This document shows positions 1-4,916 of a DNA stretch of 5,091 nucleotides, in pieces. Below the pieces are notes generated by a model. That model was not told the origin of the DNA. It did not search any database and saw nothing but the letters and a program-made list of their open reading frames with translations. Source of the DNA: Bradyrhizobium sp. GTDB taxonomy: Bacteria > Pseudomonadota > Alphaproteobacteria > Rhizobiales > Xanthobacteraceae. Position 1 is the first letter of the stretch. Each line of letters opens with the position of its first letter. The position numbers were made by a program, and so were the translations under genes. Location: positions 1-5,091 of the forward strand of contig JAFAUV010000367.1 in the NCBI GenBank assembly GCA_019243075.1. Reading direction: 5' to 3'.

Positions 1-1235
1 ACCATGCCATGGACCTGCGTGTCATTGTCGATGTCTTCGTTGTCGTGGTCATCGGCGGGCTCGGCAGCATCATCGGCGCCTTTGTCGCCGCCGTGCTGGT
101 CTCCGAGCTCAACGCCTTCGGCATCCTAATCTTTCCGAAGATTTCCATCATCCTGGTATTCCTGGTGATGGCGGCCGTGCTGATCGTGCGTCCCTGGGGC
201 TTGTTCGGCAAGCAGGAAGCGCCGGCGCGGCGCACGCCGGGCCTCACCGTCAACCCCTGGCGTCCGCTGACCTCAAGCGAACGTCTTGCTGCACTCGCTG
301 CCATCATTGTGGCTGCGGCGCTGCCGTTGTTCGCCGGCAATTACGCGCTCGCCGTCGGGGCCGAAATTGCGATCTTCGCGATCTTGGCGGCCAGCCTACA
401 TTGGCTGATGTCCGTCGGCGGGCTCGCGTCCTTTGGCCATGCCGCCTATTTCGGCCTGGGTGCCTATGGCGTCGCGCTCCTCGCCAAGCTGGCGGGATTG
501 CCGATGATCGCCTGCCTGTTGATCGGACCGCTGCTCGGTCTTGTCGGTGCTGCGATATTCGGATTCTTCGCCGTGCAGCTATCCGGCGTCTATTTCGCGA
601 TGCTGACGCTCGCCTTTGCGCAGATCGTGTGGTCGGTCGCCTTCCAATGGATCGAAGTCACCGGCGGCGACAACGGCATTTTGGGCGTCTGGCCGGAAAA
701 ATGGGCGGCAAGCCCGTCGCATTTCTACTGGCTGGCGCTTGGTATTGCCGTGCTCATGGTGGCGGGCTTGAGGACGGCGATCTTTTCGCCGTTTGGTTTT
801 GCGCTGCGGGCGACGCGGGATTCGCCGCTGCGTGGCGAGGCGATCGGCATCAACGGCAAGCGGGTGCAATGGACGGCCTTTGTCATCGCCGGCACGGTTG
901 CGGGCGTCGCCGGCGCGCTGTTCGCCTATCTCAAGGGCAGTGTCTTCCCCGATGTCGTCGGCATCTCGCTGTCGGTCGATGCGCTGGTGATGGTGCTGCT
1001 CGGGGGCGTCGAGACCATCTCGGGTGCCGTGGTCGGTGCTGTCGTCTACAAGGCGCTCAATATCTGGCTGGTGAGCCAGACCGACTGGTCCAAGCTCGTG
1101 CTCGGCGCCTTCATCGTGCTGATCGTGGTCGCCTTCCCCAAGGGCATTGTCGGGGTGATCGAGAGCCTGCGGCTCCGGTATGGCCGCGCGTCGCCGCCGG
1201 CGGTGCTGGCCCAGAGAATAGAGAGCGCCGAATGA
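1..1235 (+). CDS. livM: Branched-chain amino acid-type ABC transporter permease, LivH-LivM fusion (5' end missing)
   Basis: Inner-membrane permease of a HAAT/Liv-family importer. The reading frame is open to the left edge (first full codon at base 3), so the gene begins outside the window. Counting from that codon, residues 1-72 are the C-terminal end of a LivH domain: a GGLGSIIGAF motif, two hydrophobic helices, and the RPWGLFGK sequence that normally ends LivH. A polar, proline-rich linker (about 73-92) leads into a complete LivM domain (about 93-393). It has the SVGGLASFGHAAYFGLGAY motif, several hydrophobic segments, and the cytoplasmic ATPase-contact loop around 264-285 (ALRATRDSPLRGEAIGING), followed by FVIAGTVAGVAGALFAY. 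LivH and LivM are usually separate proteins; here no stop or start separates them, so one chain probably supplies both halves. The stop overlaps the livG start (ATGA). An ATG at base 9 is internal to LivH and unlikely to be the true start. Substrate cannot be read from the sequence. Confidence 0.93.
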   Translation, partial: HAMDLRVIVDVFVVVVIGGLGSIIGAFVAAVLVSELNAFGILIFPKISIILVFLVMAAVLIVRPWGLFGKQEAPARRTPGLTVNPWRPLTSSERLAALAAIIVAAALPLFAGNYALAVGAEIAIFAILAASLHWLMSVGGLASFGHAAYFGLGAYGVALLAKLAGLPMIACLLIGPLLGLVGAAIFGFFAVQLSGVYFAMLTLAFAQIVWSVAFQWIEVTGGDNGILGVWPEKWAASPSHFYWLALGIAVLMVAGLRTAIFSPFGFALRATRDSPLRGEAIGINGKRVQWTAFVIAGTVAGVAGALFAYLKGSVFPDVVGISLSVDALVMVLLGGVETISGAVVGAVVYKALNIWLVSQTDWSKLVLGAFIVLIVVAFPKGIVGVIESLRLRYGRASPPAVLAQRIESAE

Positions 1236-2023
1236 CGAGCGCGCCCGCACTTCTTTCGGTCCAGGGGCTGACCAAATCCTATGGCGGCGTTCATGCCGTG
1301 CGAGGCGTTTCCTTTGCCTTGCAGCGAGGCGAAATTCTCGCGCTGATCGGCCCCAACGGTGCGGGGAAAAGCACGTGCTTCGACATGTTGAACGGGCAGA
1401 AGATTCCGGATGGCGGCCGGACCACGCTGCTGGGCGAAGACACCACCGGCCGCGCGCCGCGCGAGATCTGGCGGCTCGGGGTCGGGCGCACTTTCCAGAT
1501 CACAGCGACGTTTCCGACCATGACGGTACGCGAGAACGTGCAGGTCGCGCTGGCGTCGCATCGCAGGCAGCTGTTCAATCTCTGGTCATCGACGCCGAGA
1601 CTGGCGCGCGAGGAGTCCGGCCGCCTGCTCGAGCTTGTGGGCATGAGCGGCTACGCCGACCGTCCTTGCGGTGAGCTGGCCTATGGCGACCTCAAGCGGC
1701 TGGAGCTTGCGGTCGCGCTCGCCAACCAGCCCAAGCTGCTTCTGATGGATGAGCCGACCGCCGGCATGGCGCCGCGCGAGCGCATCGAGCTGATGCGGCT
1801 CACCGCACGCATCGCCCGCGAGCAGTCCATCGGCGTGCTCTTCACCGAGCATGACATGGACGTGGTGTTCGAGCATGCCGACCGTATCCTCGTGCTCAAT
1901 CGCGGCAGCCTGATTGCGGAGGGGACGCCGGCCGAGGTCCGCGCCAACCCGCAGGTGCGCGCGGTCTATCTTGGCGACGGCCTGGTCTATGATGCGCGGC
2001 ACCGTGAGGGGGCTTCGGCATGA
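1232..2023 (+). CDS. livG: ABC transporter ATP-binding protein, LivG family
   Basis: Cytoplasmic ATPase subunit (263 aa, normal LivG length) that pairs with LivF to power the Liv-type permease. Visible motifs: aromatic A-loop Tyr17, Walker A GPNGAGKST (40-48), Q-loop Gln89 in GRTFQ, the LivG-typical TMTVRENV after it, signature region LAYGDLKRLELA (149-160), Walker B LLLMDEP (169-175) with catalytic Glu174, and switch His207 in TEHD. The signature is divergent: most LivG proteins have LSYG(D/E)QR, whereas here Ser is Ala and Gln is Leu. The start was chosen at the ATG overlapping the permease stop, with a purine-rich AGAGAG six bases upstream and the domain beginning at once; the frame stays open further upstream but that part only shadows the permease. 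The C-terminal PxVRAVYLGDG stretch is the usual LivG tail (EAYLG type). Translationally coupled to both neighbours. Confidence 0.96.
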   Translation: MTSAPALLSVQGLTKSYGGVHAVRGVSFALQRGEILALIGPNGAGKSTCFDMLNGQKIPDGGRTTLLGEDTTGRAPREIWRLGVGRTFQITATFPTMTVRENVQVALASHRRQLFNLWSSTPRLAREESGRLLELVGMSGYADRPCGELAYGDLKRLELAVALANQPKLLLMDEPTAGMAPRERIELMRLTARIAREQSIGVLFTEHDMDVVFEHADRILVLNRGSLIAEGTPAEVRANPQVRAVYLGDGLVYDARHREGASA

Positions 2024-2724
2024 AGCTCGGTGTCGAGAATCTCAACAGTCACTACGGCCCGGCGCACATCCTGTTCGATATCGCGCTCGAGGTCGGCGAG
2101 GGCGAGGTCGTGGCGCTGCTCGGCCGCAACGGCGCCGGCAAGTCGACGACCTTCCGCTCCATCGTCGGCCTGGTCGAGCAACGCACCGGCAGCATCGTCT
2201 TCGAAGGCAGGGACGTCTCGCGCGAGCCGACGCATGCGATCGTGCGCGGCGGTCTCGGCTATGTGCCGGAGGAGCGGCGCATCTTCACCGAGCTGACGGT
2301 GGAAGAGAATCTCGAAGTCGGCCGCCAGCCGAAGCGCGAAAATGCCCCGCACTGGACGCGCGAGAAGCTGTTTGCGCTGTTTCCCAATCTCGGCGAGATG
2401 CGCGGCCGTCCCGGCGGCCGCATGAGCGGCGGCGAGCAGCAGATGCTGACCATCGCGCGTACCTTGATGGGTAATCCGTCGCTGGTGCTGCTCGATGAGC
2501 CGTCGGAAGGATTGTCGCCCAAGATCGTCGAGCAGATGGTCGATGCCATCCTGACCATGAAGAAGGAAGGCGTCAGCATCGTGCTGTCCGAGCAGAACCT
2601 GCATTTCGCGAGATTGATCTCCGATCGCGCCTATATCATCGAGCGTGGGCGGATCTGCTTTGGCGGCACCATCGCCGAGCTCGATGCGCGTCCGGACATC
2701 AGCGACGCGCATCTGTCGTTATAG
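2020..2724 (+). CDS. livF: ABC transporter ATP-binding protein, LivF family
   Basis: Second cytoplasmic ATPase of the Liv-type importer, 234 aa, the usual LivF length. Motifs: A-loop Tyr12, Walker A GRNGAGKST (35-43), the LivF hallmark GYVPEERRIF (80-89) where Glu replaces the common Q-loop Gln, TVEENLEVG, canonical signature MSGGEQQ (135-141), Walker B LVLLDEPSEGL (155-165), and SEQN (190-193) where Gln takes the place of the switch His. Both replacements are typical of LivF and not signs of damage. The ATG overlaps the livG stop (ATGA), and a strong ribosome-binding sequence GAGGGGG (2006-2012) lies seven bases before it inside livG. The protein ends in DISDAHLSL, close to the AYLG-type tail of the family. 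It forms an asymmetric pair with LivG. The exact solute depends on the binding protein, which is not in the window. Confidence 0.96.
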   Translation: MKLGVENLNSHYGPAHILFDIALEVGEGEVVALLGRNGAGKSTTFRSIVGLVEQRTGSIVFEGRDVSREPTHAIVRGGLGYVPEERRIFTELTVEENLEVGRQPKRENAPHWTREKLFALFPNLGEMRGRPGGRMSGGEQQMLTIARTLMGNPSLVLLDEPSEGLSPKIVEQMVDAILTMKKEGVSIVLSEQNLHFARLISDRAYIIERGRICFGGTIAELDARPDISDAHLSL

Positions 2725-2730
2725 GGGAGG
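2724..2730 (+). promoter_or_regulatory. Ribosome-binding site that sets the marR start
   Basis: GGGGAGG starts in the last base of the livF stop codon and lies ten bases before the ATG at 2741. It supports that ATG over the in-frame GTG at 2645 and ATG at 2687, which are inside livF and would add an arginine/serine-rich extension unlike any MarR N-terminus. Confidence 0.7.
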
Positions 2731-2740
2731 CCGGGGACAG

Positions 2741-3196
2741 ATGGGCAGGAGCGCCACGCTGAAGAAGAGCGCAAGACCGTCGAAGCCGGCCTATATTCTG
2801 GATGAGCAGATCGGCTTCATCCTGCGCCAGGTCTGGCAGCGTCATGCCGCCATTTTCACCCGCGATATCGGCATCAATCTGACGTCTGCGCAGTGGGCGG
2901 CTCTCGCCAAGCTCAGCGAGACCGGACCGTGCTCGCAGAACCAGCTCGGGCGGCTCACCGCGATGGATGTGGCCACCATCAAGGGCGTGATCGATCGCCT
3001 CTGCGCGCGCGGCCTGACGGAGACGAGCCCCGATCCTGAGGATGGCCGCCGGCTGCTGGTGAGCCTGACGCGCGCCGGCGCCCAGATGGCGGAGAAGGCG
3101 GCCGCCAATGCACTGGCGATCTCGAAGGAGACGCTGGCGCCGCTCGATACGAAAGAGCGCGAGACGCTGTTGGCGCTGCTCAACAAATTGCGTTGA
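2741..3196 (+). CDS. MarR-family transcriptional regulator (possibly NicR/BpsR-like)
   Basis: Winged helix-turn-helix DNA-binding protein, 151 aa, typical MarR length; members act as dimers and usually release DNA when they bind a small, often aromatic, ligand. After a basic tail (3-15) comes the dimerisation helix (YILDEQIGFILRQVWQRH, 18-35). The DNA-binding domain covers about 45-110: LTSAQWAALAKL, the helix-turn-helix SQNQLGRLTAMDVATIKGVI (65-84), DRLCARGL, and the wing DPEDGRRLLVSLT (98-110). A C-terminal helical pair completes the dimer arms. From memory, YxLDxQxGFxLRxxxQRH and SQNxLGRLTAMDxATIKGVxDRL recall regulators of nicotinate catabolism that sense 6-hydroxynicotinate; I could not align them. 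The gene follows livF by 16 bases and is probably its operon partner, so it may control the importer and the enamidase-like gene facing it. Cys64 and Cys88 are the only cysteines. MarR family is secure; the NicR-like assignment is tentative. Confidence 0.9.
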   Translation: MGRSATLKKSARPSKPAYILDEQIGFILRQVWQRHAAIFTRDIGINLTSAQWAALAKLSETGPCSQNQLGRLTAMDVATIKGVIDRLCARGLTETSPDPEDGRRLLVSLTRAGAQMAEKAAANALAISKETLAPLDTKERETLLALLNKLR

Positions 3197-3203
3197 TTCG
3201 TGG

Positions 3204-3283
3204 GGTGGGCAAAGGTGCGTGAGAGCCGTGTCGCCACTTGGATGGTGCGCGTGAACGGTGGGTACGCTTCGCTTTGCCACACC
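3204..3283. repeat. Degenerate copies of a GTGGGC-type palindromic intergenic repeat
   Basis: Two fragments stand in the convergent gap. The first (3204-3237) starts GGTGGGCAAAGG and ends CCGTGTCGCCAC. The second (3257-3283) starts GGTGGGTACGC and ends TTTGCCACACC. Both look like decayed palindromes of the GGTGGGCAAAG...GTGCCCACC kind that I associate with intergenic regions of Bradyrhizobium and relatives. The arms no longer pair fully. Family membership is from memory, not from a search. Confidence 0.45.
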
Positions 3284-3312
3284 TACAAGAGCCCGTCGAT
3301 ATCCGGATTCTC

Positions 3313-3332
3313 CGTCATTGCGAGCAATGACG
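3313..3332. repeat. Perfect 8-bp hairpin just after the amidohydrolase stop (REP-like or transcript end)
   Basis: Arms CGTCATTG (3313-3320) and CAATGACG (3325-3332) are exact reverse complements around a CGAG loop. The hairpin is seven bases beyond the amidohydrolase stop codon on the minus strand and 116 bases after marR on the plus strand. Neither side has a T-run, so it is not a classical intrinsic terminator, though it could protect a 3' end. CGTCATTGCGAG also resembles the beginning of a dispersed repeat common in Bradyrhizobium-type genomes. It is the only strong stem in the convergent gap. Confidence 0.55.
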
Positions 3333-3339
3333 ACGGCGG

Positions 3340-4536
3340 TCAACGTCCCACGATCTCCGCCACCTTCTCCGCCGGCGGGGTGTTGCGGCTGCGCTGGGTG
3401 CGGACGATGCCGTCGATGATGGTCATGCCGACGCCGGGCAGGTCGCCGAGCTGCACGCTTTCCAGGATATTCTTGCCCGGCGAATGCTGCGCCTTGTCCA
3501 TGATGACGAAATCGGCAGCGCGTCCGACCTCGATCAGCCCGCAGTCGAGCGAGCGCATCCGCGCGGTGTTGCCGGTGGCGAGGCAGAAGGCGAGCTCCGC
3601 CGGGAGGTCGCCGAGCGAGGACAGCATCGAGACCATCCGCAGAATGCCGAGCGGCTGCACGCCGGAGCCGGCCGGCGCATCGGTGCCGAGAATGACCCGG
3701 GCAAGATCGCCCATCTCGCGCGCGGTGCGCAGCGTGTAGAGCGCCGATCGTTCGTTGCCGTTGTGAACCAGCTCCAGCCCGCGCTTGCAGCCCTCGCAGA
3801 TGCAGCGGATCTGGTCGTCGGGCAGCGCTGTGTGGCCGCCATTGATGTGTCCGACCACGTCGGTGTCGGCCTCCAATACCACGTCCTTGTCGATCAGGCC
3901 GGAGCCGGGAATCGAGGGGCCGCCGGTATGGATCGTGCTTTGGATGCCGTATTTGCGGGCCCAGCCCACCATCTTGCGCGCGGTCGGCCCATCCTTGACG
4001 CCGCCGAGGCCGACTTCGCCGAGCAGCTTGACGCCGGCCGCGGCCATTTCCTTGAAGTCATCTTCCACCATCTCGCATTCGATCACGGGCGCGCCGGCAT
4101 GTACCTTGACGCCGCCCGGCCGCAGCGTCCAGAACGCGCGCTGCGCGAACACCGCCATCGCCTTCAGCCCCACGACATCGCGCGGCCGGCCCGGCATGTG
4201 CACCTCGCCGGCGGAAATCATGGTGGTGACGCCGCCATGCAGGTAGCTGTCGATCCAGTTGATCTGGTTCTGCCGTGGCGTCCAGTCGCCGGCCACGGGA
4301 TGGACATGGCTGTCGATCAGGCCGGGCGCCACCGTCGTGCCACGGGCATCGACGATGGTGCTGGCGCCGTCGGTGTCGATGTCCTTGGGGCGGCCGATGC
4401 CGGTGATCTTGCCGTTCTCCGCCACGATCGTATCGGCATCGAGGATCGGCTTCTCCAGGGCACCGGACAGCAACAGGCCGATATTGCGGATCACGAGCTT
4501 GCTCGGGCCAGTGGCCTGGGGTGCGTCATGCGCCAT
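3340..4536 (-). CDS. Metal-dependent amidohydrolase, enamidase-like (6-oxo-1,4,5,6-tetrahydronicotinate hydrolase family)
   Basis: Cytoplasmic amidohydrolase-superfamily enzyme, 398 aa. An N-terminal beta-sandwich strand set (13-70) precedes the TIM barrel, which opens with PGLIDSHVH (71-79). Likely metal ligands are His77 and His79, bridging Glu174 in GEVGLG, His203 in HTGG, His230 in GHINGG, and Asp286 in GTDAP. Several stretches agree with my memory of Eubacterium barkeri enamidase: LHGGVTTMISAG (99-110), PGRPRD, GVKVHAGA, SIPGSG, GHINGG, LATGNT and the C-terminal SRNTPPA (383-389). That enzyme turns 6-oxo-1,4,5,6-tetrahydronicotinate into 2-formylglutarate and ammonia. The start has GGAAGGG nine bases upstream. 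The gene converges on marR and diverges from dadA. A CxCxxC stretch (245-250) is unusual. Other possibilities are a hydrolase of a related cyclic amide or an imidazolonepropionase/dihydroorotase-like enzyme, but the family resemblance favours enamidase. Substrate is inferred. Confidence 0.85.
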   Translation of the reverse strand: MAHDAPQATGPSKLVIRNIGLLLSGALEKPILDADTIVAENGKITGIGRPKDIDTDGASTIVDARGTTVAPGLIDSHVHPVAGDWTPRQNQINWIDSYLHGGVTTMISAGEVHMPGRPRDVVGLKAMAVFAQRAFWTLRPGGVKVHAGAPVIECEMVEDDFKEMAAAGVKLLGEVGLGGVKDGPTARKMVGWARKYGIQSTIHTGGPSIPGSGLIDKDVVLEADTDVVGHINGGHTALPDDQIRCICEGCKRGLELVHNGNERSALYTLRTAREMGDLARVILGTDAPAGSGVQPLGILRMVSMLSSLGDLPAELAFCLATGNTARMRSLDCGLIEVGRAADFVIMDKAQHSPGKNILESVQLGDLPGVGMTIIDGIVRTQRSRNTPPAEKVAEIVGR

Positions 4537-4545
4537 GGGGATGTT

Positions 4546-4552
4546 CCCTTCC
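4546..4552 (-). promoter_or_regulatory. Ribosome-binding site of the amidohydrolase gene
   Basis: On the minus strand GGAAGGG lies nine bases before the ATG at 4536. It supports this ATG as the start, giving a short polar lead (about 12 residues) before the first beta strand. Confidence 0.65.
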
Positions 4553-4565
4553 GTTGAAATGGCAA

Positions 4566-4612
4566 CGCATGATCCGGAAAGGTGGAGAGCGGGTTTCCGA
4601 AAGGACCATGCG
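4566..4612. repeat. REP-like imperfect palindrome in the amidohydrolase leader
   Basis: Outer arms CGCATGATCC (4566-4575) and GGACCATGCG (4603-4612) pair at nine of ten positions, and inner arms CGGAAA (4575-4580) and TTTCCG (4594-4599) are exact complements, with a small bulge between the two stems. The sequence resembles the GCATGATCCGGAAAAGTGG...TTTTCCGAAAAGATCATGC palindromes that I know as dispersed elements in Bradyrhizobium and Rhodopseudomonas genomes. It lies between the proposed promoter and the ribosome-binding site of the amidohydrolase gene, so it would be transcribed as a leader hairpin. Confidence 0.6.
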
Positions 4613-4626
4613 CCAACCCCCGGAAT

Positions 4627-4652
4627 TTGATCCCGGCGTGAGCGTGGATCAA
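4627..4652. repeat. Inverted repeat / possible leader stem-loop
   Basis: TTGATCC (4627-4633) and GGATCAA (4646-4652) are perfect complements around a 12-base loop. With the proposed minus-strand start of transcription near 4651, the stem would form at the very 5' end of the amidohydrolase message, or serve as a DNA-level binding site just downstream of the promoter. No function is shown. Confidence 0.4.
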
Positions 4653-4657
4653 GCCGG

Positions 4658-4686
4658 ATTATCCATTTGTGTACAAATGATCGTTA
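4658..4686 (-). promoter_or_regulatory. Candidate promoter of the amidohydrolase gene
   Basis: On the minus strand the -10 candidate is GATAAT (4658-4663), five of six matches to the sigma-70 consensus. Seventeen bases upstream the -35 position reads TAACGA (4681-4686), only two of six. A good -10 with a poor -35 fits a regulated promoter. Transcription would begin near 4651, giving a leader of about 115 bases. No mapping data are available. Confidence 0.35.
4664..4679. promoter_or_regulatory. Palindromic operator candidate CATTTGT-GT-ACAAATG
   Basis: Two exact 7-base inverted arms separated by two bases, AT-rich in an otherwise GC-rich region. The palindrome fills the spacer of the minus-strand promoter candidate, directly touching its GATAAT box, where bound protein would block RNA polymerase. 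The symmetry and size fit a MarR dimer site, and the TTGTGTACAA core also resembles TTGTATACAA sites of GntR/FCD regulators. The MarR encoded at 2741-3196 is the only regulator in view and therefore the first candidate to bind here. Confidence 0.5.
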
Positions 4687-4781
4687 TGCGAGTGAATTGG
4701 CTGCGCAAGGCAAGGTGCCCGGCGCTGCCGAATGCGGCTGGCGTTGGTGGAGGCATCACGCGCGTGGTCGAGAGGGCCTTG

Positions 4782-4813
4782 CCGAGCCGATCTTCGCGCG
4801 CCGTGCGGCTCGG
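4782..4813. repeat. GC-rich inverted repeat
   Basis: CCGAGCCG (4782-4789) and CGGCTCGG (4806-4813) are exact 8-base complements around a 16-base loop. On the plus strand the stem is followed by TCGTTTGC, too poor in T for a convincing intrinsic terminator. It lies 35 bases before the TTGACA box of the dadA promoter candidate and could be a regulator site or incidental. Confidence 0.35.
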
Positions 4814-4848
4814 TCGTTTGCGCCCTTCGTTTCATTCCGCCCCGAGCG

Positions 4849-4877
4849 TTGACATTTGCCGCCGTCCTGCACAGGGT
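4849..4877 (+). promoter_or_regulatory. Candidate dadA promoter with perfect TTGACA -35 box
   Basis: TTGACA at 4849-4854 matches the -35 consensus fully. Seventeen bases later the -10 position reads CAGGGT (4872-4877), a weak match. Rhizobial sigma-70 promoters tolerate poor -10 boxes and favour a strong TTGAC. Transcription would begin near 4884, about 33 bases before the dadA ATG. Confidence 0.4.
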
Positions 4878-4916
4878 CGGCGCGATGAAGCATGCAGCGA
4901 CAAGTGAGCCTGTCCG

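Larger units (their letters stand above)
4537..4916. other. Divergent intergenic region without a convincing gene
   Basis: This 380-base stretch lies between the starts of the minus-strand amidohydrolase and the plus-strand dadA. Open frames across it have no recognisable protein features and are broken or shared with the antisense of the amidohydrolase. It is rich in symmetric elements instead: a REP-like palindrome, a leader stem-loop, a 7+7 palindrome beside a GATAAT box, a GC-rich inverted repeat and a TTGACA box. Each is listed separately. Bases 4687-4781 show nothing I can name. Confidence 0.7.

Noticed and set aside
401..1231. Open frame upstream of and in frame with livG
   Set aside because: It overlaps the conserved LivM domain and gives an Arg/Cys-rich sequence; the LivG domain starts directly at the ATG at 1232.
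1987..2712. Minus-strand frame of 241 codons opposite livF
   Set aside because: Antisense to a fully motif-supported LivF, with no domain of its own.
2645..2740. Longer marR start at GTG 2645
   Set aside because: It would overlap livF by 80 bases and add a low-complexity Ser/Arg leader; the ATG at 2741 has a strong ribosome-binding site and gives the usual family length.
2699..3343. Minus-strand frame of 214 codons opposite marR
   Set aside because: Antisense to marR and no protein-like motifs; it crosses the repeat-rich convergent gap.
3484..4557. Long plus-strand open frame (357 codons) opposite the amidohydrolase gene
   Set aside because: It is antisense to a gene with clear catalytic motifs; its composition is rich in Ala, Arg, His and Asp with no recognisable domain, as expected for a shadow frame in GC-rich DNA.
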